Part shown: positions 51,594 through 60,354 of the stretch, in pieces
Layout of the letters: every line of letters begins with the position of its first letter
Numbering within the stretch: the stretch's first letter is position 1
From: CBDBCU01 sp965243185
GTDB taxonomy: Bacteria > Chloroflexota > Dehalococcoidia > Lucifugimonadales > UBA3495
DNA: 64,000 nucleotides
Assembly (NCBI GenBank): GCA_965243185.1
Contig: OZ251531.1
Coordinates: 744,001 to 808,000 of the forward strand
Direction: 5' to 3'
Position numbers and translations under genes: made by a program
Notes under the pieces: generated by a model
Database searches by the model: none
What the model saw: the letters and a program-made list of their open reading frames with translations, nothing else
What the model was told of the DNA's origin: nothing

Positions 51594-52496
51594 TTAGCGG
51601 CGGCGGACGCGGACTTTCTTTTCGCAGACGGCGTTGTAGAGGCGGAACTGTCGGGCGCTTATCCGCCACCCGCCTACATCCCGGATGTCGTATTCCCAAT
51701 GTCCAAAGCCCCGTTCGACGGTGTTATTGGGCGGCCCCGGGTCGACGATGTCGGCGCTGGTTATGGCGGCGCGGAGGCGGGGGTAGCCCCGGGCGATGCA
51801 CTCCGCTGCGGCCAAGGGCTGGGCCAAGGCCACCCAATCGTAAGAATGAATGCAGGCAGCATTGGCCGGGCCAGTCCAGGACCCGCCGACACTGGCGTGG
51901 ATACACCAGTTGTTCCGGGCGTTTTCGATGAGCGTAGTGGAAGCGTTATCAGCGCCACGGAGCTGTCCCTCAGTCGGGTGAGTGGCTGAATTGGCGCTGG
52001 CGGCGATGTAGTTAGGATGGGAAACCCGCTCGGTCAGGCGCAGGCGTTTGATGACGGTTTTCTTGCCGCGCCGGGGTTCCTCGGGGAACTCAAAGATGCG
52101 GTCGCGGCTGATGCCGGTTACGCCGGATTCGCCATCGGTCAGGTAGCCCTCTTGGGCAGCGAGGAAGCCGCGGAAGTTGCCTTGTTCGCCAAAATAGACG
52201 GTGTCGTCCCGCTCGTTGCGGTCGCGGCCGGCAAGCCAAGTTTCGGACTTGGTCCAGGTGTCGGACTGGTCGATGGCGCAGTAGATGGCCTTCCCCCGGT
52301 TGGCGGCGAGGGATTCGAGGATCATCGAGACGCGGGCGTCCTCAGCGTCGGCCACGGCCGGAGTCTCTTGCCAGTCGGAGCAATCCCAAGGGATGGTGCG
52401 GGGGGCGGCTTGCGCGTCAGGGGTAGGACTGGCGGTGACGAGCAGTCCGAAGGTCATGACGGACAGGATTAGGATGGCAATAGGCAGTCTGAACAC
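51594..52496 (-). CDS. Secreted protein with constant N-terminal half, copy 1
   Basis: Start GTG at 52496 after GGAGGTATTCCT; a signal peptide FRLPIAILILSVMTFGLLVT with cleavage near DAQAAP. Residues 33-150 (WDCSDWQETPAVADAEDARV onward to RRGKKTV) are almost identical to the protein at 62373-63365. The C-terminal half (from IKRLRLTERVSHPNYIAAS) is different until the last stretch. There HSYDWVALAQPLAAAECIAR and AVCEKKVRVRRR keep a faint match (DW..A..LA...C.ARG and AVCxKxVRxRR) to copy 2. Family unknown; exported, with several Cys. Confidence 0.8.
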   Translation of the reverse strand: MFRLPIAILILSVMTFGLLVTASPTPDAQAAPRTIPWDCSDWQETPAVADAEDARVSMILESLAANRGKAIYCAIDQSDTWTKSETWLAGRDRNERDDTVYFGEQGNFRGFLAAQEGYLTDGESGVTGISRDRIFEFPEEPRRGKKTVIKRLRLTERVSHPNYIAASANSATHPTEGQLRGADNASTTLIENARNNWCIHASVGGSWTGPANAACIHSYDWVALAQPLAAAECIARGYPRLRAAITSADIVDPGPPNNTVERGFGHWEYDIRDVGGWRISARQFRLYNAVCEKKVRVRRR

Positions 52497-52558
52497 AGGA
52501 ATACCTCCGCGGCGGCGGGTGTTTTTAATACCGGGGATAAGCCGGTAATAAGAATAGG

Positions 52559-52596
52559 AAAGGCCGCCCAACCCCTTGACAGGTTGGGCGGCCTTT
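52559..52596. terminator. Hairpin upstream of secreted gene copy 1
   Basis: AAAGGCCGCCCAACC and its exact reverse complement around CCTTGACA. It is repeated upstream of copy 2 at 63426-63464 with compensating changes (CTACC/GGTAG), which supports selection on the structure. Confidence 0.75.
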
Positions 52597-52790
52597 CCTG
52601 GCGATTTTGGGAAATTGGGGGGCGGGGTTGGCTGCCGGGGGGTGGGGGCTCGAGAATTAAAAATTTTTGGTCCCGGGAGAGGGGCGAAAAAATTTGGCGA
52701 GGGAACTGTCACATAAAGTTCCCCCGCCGCGCGGGAAAAAGTTTTTGGGGTCGTGGGGATGGAAGGAGAAATCGGGGCGGGGGGATATAA

Positions 52791-52935
52791 CGAGGTGCGG
52801 TCGAACCGGGAACTAACCGCGATGGAACCGGAAACGAACTGCGATGGAACCGGAAACTAGCTGCGATGGAACCGGAAACGAGGCGCGATGGAACCGATAA
52901 CTAACTGCGATGGAACCGGAAACGAACTGCGGTTA
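52791..52935. repeat. Tandem repeat, about 22-bp unit, six copies
   Basis: GATGGAACCGGAAAC-GAACTGC units with small variations follow head to tail with no spacers. This is a minisatellite, not a CRISPR array. It lies between the secreted gene and the hypothetical gene at 53093; the rest of 52600-53092 carries part of repeat C and no gene. Confidence 0.85.
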
Positions 52936-53092
52936 AGGCTTTTGGGGCGTTAATGGGGATGCAGATGGGGACGGCTTTGGCGGCGGGTGTTGGGGTGGAT
53001 ATGGAGGGATGGCGGCGCTGCCGGGGGCGATTAGAACGCAGGCTCGCTGTAGCGGCGGTTCGTTGGATTGTCCTCCGGCCGCCGTCTTGGGG

Positions 53093-53584
53093 TTAGTCCG
53101 GGTGGTTCTCCACGTAAGCAATGGTTTGCCGGACTAAGGCTTCGTTGTGGATGGGTATGCCGGTGGCTTGCTTATGCTGCTCAGCCAGTTGCAGCAGGTA
53201 GCGGAGCTCGGCCAAGGTAGCCATACGCCGGGGATCCGGCAGGAAGTTTGTTATGGCTTGCTCCGGCTCCTGGTCGGGAGCTAACCCGTATACCGGCATA
53301 CCGCGGCCGAAGGGGTCGAGGCGGAAGGGCCAATCGGGCTGCCGGTCGGTGTGGGTGATGATGCCGGCGGCTTCGTGCGGCCCGTTTTCGGTAATTTCGC
53401 CGCAGCCGGCGGCGTAGGCTTGGCCGTCCCAATTCCAGATGACGAAGGGGGATCCCGGCGGCAGGTTCCGGTGGTCCTCCGGGCGGGTGTAATGGAAGGT
53501 TATGGCGTTGTCCTGGTGTCCAGTGATGATGCCGATGGGCATAGGAATGGGAGTGATGCGGTTTTCCCGTTCTTGAGGAGTCAT
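53093..53584 (-). CDS. Hypothetical protein next to the PcfJ-like gene
   Basis: A 163-residue protein beginning MTPQERENRITPIPMPIGII. A beta-barrel-like N-terminal part (GIITGHQDNAITFHYTRPED, PFVIWNWDGQAYAAGCGEIT) is followed by a helical end (MATLAELRYLLQLAEQHKQA). It lies 120 bp downstream of the PcfJ-like gene on the same strand. Family unknown. Confidence 0.6.
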   Translation of the reverse strand: MTPQERENRITPIPMPIGIITGHQDNAITFHYTRPEDHRNLPPGSPFVIWNWDGQAYAAGCGEITENGPHEAAGIITHTDRQPDWPFRLDPFGRGMPVYGLAPDQEPEQAITNFLPDPRRMATLAELRYLLQLAEQHKQATGIPIHNEALVRQTIAYVENHPD

Positions 53585-53705
53585 AGCGGCCTTTGGGGTA
53601 AGGATGTTTCAGGAAAGCGGGTTAACCGGCGGAGCGACGCCGGCGATGGTTTCCTTGGGACAATTTACGCTGGCTGAGCCCGGATCCGGGATGGGTCGGT
53701 TAAAT

Positions 53706-55646
53706 TCAGGGCGGGGCCTGAAGGCTGGCTTGGGTGAGGGCGGCGGCCAAGCGGTCGGCGAAGTCGATAGCTGCCGGCGCGGGCAGAGCGTTCTTGAAGC
53801 AGCGGTGCTGACGGACGGTCCAGCGGGGCGCCGTGTTCTCCAGGTCGATACGGTATAGCTCCACGGTGGAGCCTTCCTGCCGGGCTTGGGCCAAGTTGGG
53901 CTGCCAGTCGGCGGCCGCGCCCGGGGGCCGTGGCTGCAAGTGAAAGATACGAGTGTGGCCGGCCGCGCAGTCCCGGCGGTAGAGCCGGTCGCCGACGCAG
54001 TGGCCCATAGTGATGCTCTCTTGGAGCAGTTCGTGGGCGTTGGGCAGGTATCGGGCCTGCCAATGGGGTTCTTGATATTCGGTCAGCAGACAGGGCCATT
54101 CTTGGGTCCATTCGGCGGAGGAATTTTCGGCGGCGGCTTGAGCGATTTGGGCTTCGACGGCGGCCAGTTCGGCGGCGATTTGGCGCAGGATGTAGTCCTG
54201 ATGCCAACGTTCGCTGGCTTTGGCCAGTCCGGGCAGGGTTTTGGACTGGAGGGCTTGGGCCGGCTGGCTCCAGCAGTAGTCGGAGATGTCCTGCAAATGG
54301 GACTGGAGCCGCTTGCGCTGGTCGGCGGCGGCGAAGCGGTTTTTGGCTCCGGCGTATTGGCGGAGAGCCATTTCGACCAGGTGGTCGAGGGCTTGCTCGA
54401 CCTGTTCTTGGTCGGCTTGGGGGGCATCGGTTGCCGGGCTTTCCGCCGGCATACCCAAGGCGCGGCGGCGCTGGTCCCGCCGGGCGCCGGGGGCAATCCG
54501 CGCGAAACGGATTTCGGCCAGCAGCAGCTTCAGAGGCAGCGGCGGTTCCGGCGGCGTCAGACTGGGCGGCGGCAAGTCGGCCGGGACCGGTTTAGACTGT
54601 TGGGGCGGGGCTTGCCCTTTCAGGTTGGACTGGCGGAGCCGTTCGGCAGTCCAGAGGGCGAGCTGCCAGTTGCTGGGGCCGCCGTATAATTGGCTTCTGC
54701 TGTTGCGTTGGCGGCGCAGCTGCCTTTTGATATGTTCCGCCGGCTGGCCGGCCAGGGACTTCCAGCAGGGCGTTTGAGCTTCCGCGTCGAACCATTTTTT
54801 GACCGGCTTGATGATTTCCGCCGGATGAGTGGGGAACTGCGGCGGCGAAAAGGAGAGTTCGTCCCGGTAGGGAGACTGGCCGCCGGGCGGCGCGGGAAAC
54901 AGGATTTGTTCCTGCCACATATAAAGCCAGATGGCGACGGCGCCGGGGTTGGTGGCGGCGGTTTTCGCCAAAACTTCCCGGCTGTGCACCGCCAGGTTGT
55001 AGTCCAAGAGGGTCCAGGGTTTGCCGGGCGCGCCGCCATTCAGCCGGCTTAGGAAGCGGAGGGGTTCCGGGTCCAGCAGGTCTCGAACCTGTCCGACGAA
55101 GGCTTCCAGGGCTTCCTGGATCCGCCAGTGGACGCTACGGAGTTCCCGGCCGGGCAAGCGGTGTTTAACGCCCGGCAGGTTCTGTTCCAGTTGGGTGATG
55201 GGTGTCTCCAGGTCCCAGCGGCGGCCCTGGTTATCTCGACCTTTGTTGTCCTTGAGGAAGGTTTCTAGGTTTTGACTGCTGCCGGGGATTTCCAGGGGCT
55301 TGGTCCAATAGTCGGGAAGGGACTTGGCTTGGGGATAAAGGACTTTGGCGAAGTCCGGCTCGAGCCGGGCGTAGCCGGCGGCGGCGATGCTGAAGCTGCA
55401 TCCGGGCAGGCGGCGGCCGGCCAGCTTAATTTCGACCTGGCCGAGGCCGGGGCTACTGAGCAGCAGGTTGGCTTGGTACCAGCGGGTCAGCTCCCGCTCG
55501 TGTTCCTGAGTGGCGGATTGCCAAGCTTGGTACTCCGGCATATAGCGGTAGTTGTTGGGCCGGCGGGGCCGGTCCAGGAAAGGCTCCTGAGGCCGGCGGC
55601 TTTCCAAGTCGAGGAGTTCCTTGATGGGGTCTTGATGCGGCGGCAT
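53706..55646 (-). CDS. PcfJ-like protein
   Basis: A 646-residue protein. The C-terminal 120 residues match the PcfJ-like pattern: NAHELLQESITMGHCVGDRL, YRRDCAAGHTRIFHL, STVELYRIDLENTAPRWTVR and QHRCFKNALPAP. PcfJ-like proteins are found on plasmids and phages with an unknown biochemical role. The long N-terminal region is Arg/Pro/Gln-rich with many helices. The gene has no transfer genes around it, so it may be a remnant of an integrated element or a chromosomal version of the family. Confidence 0.8.
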   Translation of the reverse strand: MPPHQDPIKELLDLESRRPQEPFLDRPRRPNNYRYMPEYQAWQSATQEHERELTRWYQANLLLSSPGLGQVEIKLAGRRLPGCSFSIAAAGYARLEPDFAKVLYPQAKSLPDYWTKPLEIPGSSQNLETFLKDNKGRDNQGRRWDLETPITQLEQNLPGVKHRLPGRELRSVHWRIQEALEAFVGQVRDLLDPEPLRFLSRLNGGAPGKPWTLLDYNLAVHSREVLAKTAATNPGAVAIWLYMWQEQILFPAPPGGQSPYRDELSFSPPQFPTHPAEIIKPVKKWFDAEAQTPCWKSLAGQPAEHIKRQLRRQRNSRSQLYGGPSNWQLALWTAERLRQSNLKGQAPPQQSKPVPADLPPPSLTPPEPPLPLKLLLAEIRFARIAPGARRDQRRRALGMPAESPATDAPQADQEQVEQALDHLVEMALRQYAGAKNRFAAADQRKRLQSHLQDISDYCWSQPAQALQSKTLPGLAKASERWHQDYILRQIAAELAAVEAQIAQAAAENSSAEWTQEWPCLLTEYQEPHWQARYLPNAHELLQESITMGHCVGDRLYRRDCAAGHTRIFHLQPRPPGAAADWQPNLAQARQEGSTVELYRIDLENTAPRWTVRQHRCFKNALPAPAAIDFADRLAAALTQASLQAPP

Positions 55647-55797
55647 AACTCGGTTTCCGGCTGGTTTCGGTTTGATTTCGGGGATTGCAAGCGGGATTAT
55701 AAACGATTTTTCCGGGCTTTGGGAAAGGCTCTGGGGCGTTTTGCCAAGGTTTTTTAATTGTCAGCGCAAGGGGAAATCCAGGGGTGGTAAAGCCTCA

Positions 55798-56475
55798 TCA
55801 GCCCGCCGGCTCTTGCGGCTCCGCAGCTACTACCGGCGGCAGCAAATCCTCTACCGCCACCTCTAAATCGGGCAATGCTACTAGCCGAATCTTGTCCCCC
55901 CGCCGGTAAATGGTATGCCGGGCGTAGCCCTCCGGCCCCGGCTGCTCAAACCCCTCCACGCAATCCTCGCGCAGGTTCGTTACCAAAGTCTGCGGCACCC
56001 CGGCCCGCCCGTAGATATGGGCTTTCGTCCCCCGGTCATACTCCAGGCTGCTATCCGCCACTTCCATAACCAGCAGGGTATCCGCCGGCGTAGGATGGGC
56101 GGTAGTGTAGTCATCCGCCCGGGGACGCAAAAGCGCCACATCCGGCTCCGGTTCGCAACCGCCATCCAAGCGTATGGGATTCTGAACTTGGACGGTAAAC
56201 CGGTCATCATCCATCTTGGAAAAAAGACGGTTGGAACGCATCACATCCCCGGCGTGCAGCGGTCCCGGCGGCGCCATAACCAAAACCTCCCCCTCGATAA
56301 GTTCGACCCGCTCCTCCGGGCGCAGGATACCCACTTCGGCCATCTGGTAGTATTCCGCTACCGTGAACTTGCGCTTCTCCGGAACTGCCGCCGTCTCCGC
56401 CGCCGGTTCCGGCGGTGCGGCGATTGCCGGCAGCGTAGCGGTTGCCGGCTCCGGGTCTTTAACTTGTGTGGTCAT
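55798..56475 (-). CDS. Uma2 family (DUF820) PD-(D/E)XK nuclease-like protein
   Basis: I start at the ATG at 56475 after GGGAGGCC. After a Pro/Ala-rich leader of about 35 residues comes the Uma2 domain: FTVAEYYQMAEVGILRPEER, VELIEGEVLVMAPPGPLHAG, GGCEPEPDVALLRP with the catalytic-type Asp, and LLVMEVADSSLEYDRGTKAH with E-x-x and K. The PD-(D/E)XK residues are kept. These proteins are abundant in Chloroflexota and cyanobacteria; their substrate is unknown. Confidence 0.9.
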   Translation of the reverse strand: MTTQVKDPEPATATLPAIAAPPEPAAETAAVPEKRKFTVAEYYQMAEVGILRPEERVELIEGEVLVMAPPGPLHAGDVMRSNRLFSKMDDDRFTVQVQNPIRLDGGCEPEPDVALLRPRADDYTTAHPTPADTLLVMEVADSSLEYDRGTKAHIYGRAGVPQTLVTNLREDCVEGFEQPGPEGYARHTIYRRGDKIRLVALPDLEVAVEDLLPPVVAAEPQEPAG

Positions 56476-56565
56476 AACAAGGCCTCCCTGCGGAAAGGGT
56501 TGAGTTTCCTTTACCAAGCCCGATGATACTCGCCCAACCCGGTTTGTTCAAGAACGGCAATCTCC

Positions 56566-57645
56566 CTACCGCTCCGAAATGGTCACCGGCTGGCCGCTGC
56601 GCGCCGCTTCCTCGATGGCCAGCGTTACCTCGACCGTGCGGCGGCCCTCCCGCACCGTGGTGTGGGAGCAGGGCGTACCGGCGGCCAGATGGTCCAGCCA
56701 GGAGCGGGTTTCGTTGGCTATCGGGCCCCAGTATTCCCCCATCGCCCAATCCCCGGAGGAGTTGCTCTGCATAAAGAGGGCGTCCACATTATGGTCGGGG
56801 ACATAGGCGTGCGGCACGCCCCGGTCGGTGAACAGGAAACTATCCTTGTTGTCCATATCCAGGATGATGACGCCATCCTCGCCCAGCACCTCAAAGCGCG
56901 CGCTTTGGCCGTAAGTGGGGTAGCGGGCCGGCAAAGCGTAGCAGATGCCCAGGTTCACGAGGCAACCATCCTCGAAGCTGATGACCGCCCAGGTTACATC
57001 GTGAATGTCATAGCCAATTTCCTGATAGAGCCGGTAGTTGCCCCGGGCGATAACTTCGGTCGGCCGGTTTCCCTCCAGATACCAGCAAGCCATATCCACA
57101 TAATAGGTCAGAGCGTCCAGTACCGGCGTGGCTTCCGGGGAACGCTTGAGGATTTCCATCATGTGCGCCCGGGAGTTATAGACCCGGGACTGAATGCCGA
57201 TGATGCCGCCCAGCCGGCCCTGGGCAATCTGCTCCTTAGCCAACATCCACCGCCGGTCGTGGCGGCGGGAGTAGCCAATCCGCACCTCGACGCCGGTACG
57301 GTCCACCGCAGCGACAATGGTGTCGGTATCCTCCAGGGTCAAGGCCAGCGGCTTCTCGACAAAGACCGGCTTGCCCAATTCCAACGCCTGCAAAATCGGC
57401 TCCAGGTGTTCGTGTTCCGGGGTGGAGACCACTACAGCGTTGACTTCCGGATGGGCGATGATGCGGTAGTTGTCGCTGGAAGTGAAGTCGGCGCTGACCT
57501 GTTCGCCCAGGCGTCCGGCCCGTTCCGGGTCAATATCCGAAACGGCCAGAAAGCGCACCGAGGGATGGCGCGCCGCCATATTGGCCCGCAAAGTGCCGAT
57601 GCGCCCGGAGCCGACGACGGCCACGCCTAAATCCTGCTTTTCCAT
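56566..57645 (-). CDS. Gfo/Idh/MocA family oxidoreductase
   Basis: A 359-residue NAD(P)-dependent dehydrogenase with the Rossmann motif GVAVVGSGRIGTLRANMA, the EKP motif in GKPVFVEKPLALTLEDTD with the catalytic Lys, GYSRRHDRRWMLAKEQIAQG and the His-Asp pair region TYYVDMACWYLEG. It likely oxidises a sugar or inositol derivative. It stands alone between Uma2 and the retropepsin-like gene, without sugar-transport genes next to it. Confidence 0.93.
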   Translation of the reverse strand: MEKQDLGVAVVGSGRIGTLRANMAARHPSVRFLAVSDIDPERAGRLGEQVSADFTSSDNYRIIAHPEVNAVVVSTPEHEHLEPILQALELGKPVFVEKPLALTLEDTDTIVAAVDRTGVEVRIGYSRRHDRRWMLAKEQIAQGRLGGIIGIQSRVYNSRAHMMEILKRSPEATPVLDALTYYVDMACWYLEGNRPTEVIARGNYRLYQEIGYDIHDVTWAVISFEDGCLVNLGICYALPARYPTYGQSARFEVLGEDGVIILDMDNKDSFLFTDRGVPHAYVPDHNVDALFMQSNSSGDWAMGEYWGPIANETRSWLDHLAAGTPCSHTTVREGRRTVEVTLAIEEAARSGQPVTISER

Positions 57646-57706
57646 TGCTTCAACCTCCCGGTTTATTCCCTGAGTTGACTGCCGATTGGCGCGCCGCTGG
57701 TGGGAA

Positions 57707-58087
57707 CTAGGCCGCCATCGCTTCCCGGCGGCTAATCCGCAATGCCATGCCCGGTACCAACTGCTGCTTTACCGGGTCAACGACAAGCAGCGCGCCGGTC
57801 AGCGTGTAAGCGCCTAGCTGGGGCGGCAGATCGTCGGCGGCGAAAACTACGATGGTTTTCAGTTCAATCCCTTGCAGCCGGATGCGGACTTCGCCAATTT
57901 CGTCATCAATGATACTACCATCGGCCAACTGGGCTTGGGCTTTCCGATCCGGCACAATGCCCAACTCCCGCAATACCGCGCCGGGCAAGCAGGTGTACGT
58001 GGCGCCGGTGTTCACCAGAGCGTCGACGGTGACGGAGCGGCTACCGTCGACGGAGAAAACTTCGATAGGATGGCTGAAAGTTCCCAT
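57707..58087 (-). CDS. Retropepsin-like aspartic protease fold, catalytic Asp replaced
   Basis: A 126-residue clan AA domain: VDALVNTGATYTCLPGAVLR is the flap-and-active-site region, and IGEVRIRLQGIELKTIVVFA with LGAYTLTGALLVVDPVKQQL forms the second half. In active members the motif is DTGA; here it is NTGA (AAC codon, residue 26). The Asn makes proteolysis unlikely, so it is probably a binding domain or an inactive remnant, though deamidation to Asp cannot be excluded. Confidence 0.85.
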   Translation of the reverse strand: MGTFSHPIEVFSVDGSRSVTVDALVNTGATYTCLPGAVLRELGIVPDRKAQAQLADGSIIDDEIGEVRIRLQGIELKTIVVFAADDLPPQLGAYTLTGALLVVDPVKQQLVPGMALRISRREAMAA

Positions 58088-58120
58088 AACTGCTACTCCC
58101 GGCCGCTGTTTTTAAGTAGA

Positions 58121-58142
58121 ACCGCCCCGGCCGGGGCGGTTC
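58121..58142. terminator. Perfect 22-bp GC palindrome downstream of thiC
   Basis: AACCGCCCCGG followed immediately by its reverse complement. No T-run follows on the minus strand (CTACTTAAAAA), so termination is possible but not certain. It lies in the 58088-58229 spacer, which holds nothing else recognisable. Confidence 0.5.
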
Positions 58143-58229
58143 CTGATGGTTTGCCGTTAAACCCGGCTTTGCCGGCAAGGCTTCCCCGAATTCGGCTGCC
58201 GGCCGGGCCGGGCTGTTGCCGCCGCCCCC

Positions 58230-59990
58230 CTACCCCTGCTGGTAAATGCGGCTGCCGGCTTCCCGGAATTCCTGGGACTTTTCCTGCATCCCGGTAAAGA
58301 TGGCCCGCTCCGGGTCGAGACCCCGGTTTTTGGCGTACTCCCGCACATCCTGGGTGATTTTCATGGCGCAGAACTTGGGGCCGCACATCGAGCAGAAGTG
58401 CGCTACCTTGGCCCCTTGGGCCGGCAGGGTTTCGTCGTGGTAATCCCGGGCCGTTTCCGGGTCGAGGGCCAGGTTGAACTGGTCATCCCAGCGGAACTCG
58501 AAGCGGGCCTTGGACAAGGCATCATCCCATTCGGCGGCCCGGGGGTGTCCCTTGGCCACATCGGCGGCGTGGGCGGCAATTTTGTAGGTGATGACCCCTT
58601 CCTTGACATCCTCCCGGTTGGGCAGGCCCAAGTGTTCTTTGGGCGTCACATAGCACAGCATCGCGGTGCCGTACATCCCAATCATCGCCGCCCCGATGCC
58701 GGAAGTGATGTGGTCATAGCCGGGGGCAATGTCGGTAGTCAAGGGCCCCAGGGTGTAGAAGGGGGCTTCGTGGCAGACCTCAATCTGCCGCTCCACATTT
58801 TCCTTGATTTTGTGCAGCGGCACATGGCCCGGCCCCTCAATCATCACCTGCACATCATGCTCCCAGGCGAATTTGGTCAGTTCGCCCAAGGTTTGCAGTT
58901 CGCCGAATTGGGCTGCGTCGTTGGCGTCGGCGATGCTACCCGGCCGCAGCCCGTCGCCCAAGGAAAAGGCGACATCGTAGGCCCGCATAATTTCGCACAG
59001 TTCGGCGAAGTGGGTGTAGAGGAAGTTTTCCTCGTGGTGCGCCAGACACCAGCCGGCCATAATGGAGCCGCCGCGGGAGACGATGCCGGTAACCCGGTTG
59101 GCGGTCAGCGGCACATAGCGCAGCAATACCCCGGCGTGGATGGTGAAGTAATCCACCCCCTGCTCGGCCTGCTCGATGATGGTATCCCGGTAGAGTTCCC
59201 AGGTCAGTTCCTCCGGGTTGCCGTCCACCTTTTCCAACGCCTGGTAAATCGGCACGGTGCCAATGGGTACCGGGGAGTTGCGGATAATCCACTCCCGGGT
59301 GGTGTGGATGTCGTTGCCGGTGGACAAATCCATCACCGTATCCGCGCCCCAACGGGTAGCCCACAGCATCTTTTCCACTTCGTCCCGGATGGAGGAACTG
59401 ATGGCGGAGTTGCCGATGTTGGCGTTGATTTTCACCTGGAAGTTGCGGCCAATAATCATCGGCTCCGTTTCCGGGTGGTTGATGTTCGAGGGGATGATGG
59501 CCCGGCCGCGGGCGACTTCCTCGCGCACAAAGTTGGGGGATACCCCTTCCCGAATGGCGATGAATTCCATTTCCGGGGTGACGACGCCTTGGCGGGCGTA
59601 GTGCATTTGGGTAACCGGCCGACCGGAGCGGCCGCGCAAGGGCTTGCGGGTCAAGTTGGGAAAGGGCTGCCCCCGATCTTTGCCGTTCAAGGCTACCGGC
59701 GCGGCGGCGTATTCCTCGACATCGCCCCGTTCCAGGATCCACTGGCGGCGCAATTGCGGCAAGCCCTGGCTCAAGTCCAGACTGGCCGCCGCGTCGGTAT
59801 AGGGGCCGCTGGTGTCATAAACCCGCAGCGGCGCATTGTCCTCTTGCCCGAACCGGCCCGAGGTGGGGGTCAAGGCTACTTCCCGAAAAGGCACCCGAAT
59901 GTCCGGGCGGGAACCGTCGGCATAAACCTTCTGACTGGCGGGAAAGGCGGACTGGCCCCGGAGTTCCAGTCCTTCGTGTACCTGCGTCAT
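58230..59990 (-). CDS. thiC: Phosphomethylpyrimidine synthase ThiC
   Basis: A radical-SAM enzyme that converts aminoimidazole ribotide to hydroxymethylpyrimidine phosphate for thiamine. Start is the ATG at 59990 (MTQVHEGLELRGQSAF). The 586-residue protein has TQMHYARQGVVTPEMEFIAI, GRNFQVKINANIGNSAISSS, VMIEGPGHVPLHKIKENVER and the C-terminal cluster motif CSMCGPKFCAMK that binds the 4Fe-4S. Expression is controlled by the upstream TPP riboswitch. Confidence 0.97.
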   Translation of the reverse strand: MTQVHEGLELRGQSAFPASQKVYADGSRPDIRVPFREVALTPTSGRFGQEDNAPLRVYDTSGPYTDAAASLDLSQGLPQLRRQWILERGDVEEYAAAPVALNGKDRGQPFPNLTRKPLRGRSGRPVTQMHYARQGVVTPEMEFIAIREGVSPNFVREEVARGRAIIPSNINHPETEPMIIGRNFQVKINANIGNSAISSSIRDEVEKMLWATRWGADTVMDLSTGNDIHTTREWIIRNSPVPIGTVPIYQALEKVDGNPEELTWELYRDTIIEQAEQGVDYFTIHAGVLLRYVPLTANRVTGIVSRGGSIMAGWCLAHHEENFLYTHFAELCEIMRAYDVAFSLGDGLRPGSIADANDAAQFGELQTLGELTKFAWEHDVQVMIEGPGHVPLHKIKENVERQIEVCHEAPFYTLGPLTTDIAPGYDHITSGIGAAMIGMYGTAMLCYVTPKEHLGLPNREDVKEGVITYKIAAHAADVAKGHPRAAEWDDALSKARFEFRWDDQFNLALDPETARDYHDETLPAQGAKVAHFCSMCGPKFCAMKITQDVREYAKNRGLDPERAIFTGMQEKSQEFREAGSRIYQQG

Positions 59991-60012
59991 CTCAAACCTC
60001 CGCAAAACAAAT

Positions 60013-60042
60013 AAGCCGCCAAAGCAAGGAGCTTGGCGGCTT
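60013..60042 (-). terminator. Riboswitch-controlled terminator before thiC
   Basis: AAGCCGCCAA/TTGGCGGCTT (10 bp) followed by ATTTGTTTTG, about 25 bp before the thiC start. Its T-rich tail is short, so it may be a weak or translation-coupled control hairpin. Confidence 0.65.
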
Positions 60043-60071
60043 CCCCCAACCGAAAGTCATTCCAAAGAAGC

Positions 60072-60172
60072 GCCGCTTCCCTGCGCCGGCATTACCCGGA
60101 TCAGGTTCGTAAGGGTCGGCGGCATAACCTTGCGGCCGCCCTCTCAGCCCGGCTCAACCGAGCTCCCCTACG
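60072..60172 (-). ncRNA. TPP riboswitch
   Basis: On the minus strand the conserved THI-box is seen: GGGAGCTCGG and GGGCTGAGAGGGCGGCCGC in the first stem region, GACCCTTACGAACCTGATCC in the central part, and GGGTAATGCCGGCGCAGGGA at the 3' side. Thiamine diphosphate binding would favour the downstream terminator and shut off thiC. Confidence 0.96.
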
Positions 60173-60205
60173 TGCCTTGGCCCGTTAAGCTGTTAATTGC
60201 AGCCT

Positions 60206-60234
60206 ATTGTAGGGCGGTTGGGATGGGATGTCAA
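60206..60234 (-). promoter_or_regulatory. Promoter of the thiC riboswitch transcript
   Basis: TTGACA (60234-60229), 17 bp, TACAAT (60211-60206) on the minus strand; the start would be about 30 nt before the riboswitch. Confidence 0.8.
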
Positions 60235-60354
60235 CCTAGATTGGCGGGAGGCTGAGGTGTTGCTATTTTCCCGGGAAGCGGCGGGAAAATTATAGGGACG
60301 GGAAGGAGCGGTTTGGCGTAGGATGTAAGGGACAATCAGGTTGAGGTGCGGGCA

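Noticed and set aside
52791..52935. Possible CRISPR array
   Set aside because: Units of about 22 bp follow without spacers and vary internally, so it is a minisatellite; no cas genes are present.
58398..60014. 538-residue plus-strand frame
   Set aside because: Antisense shadow of thiC.
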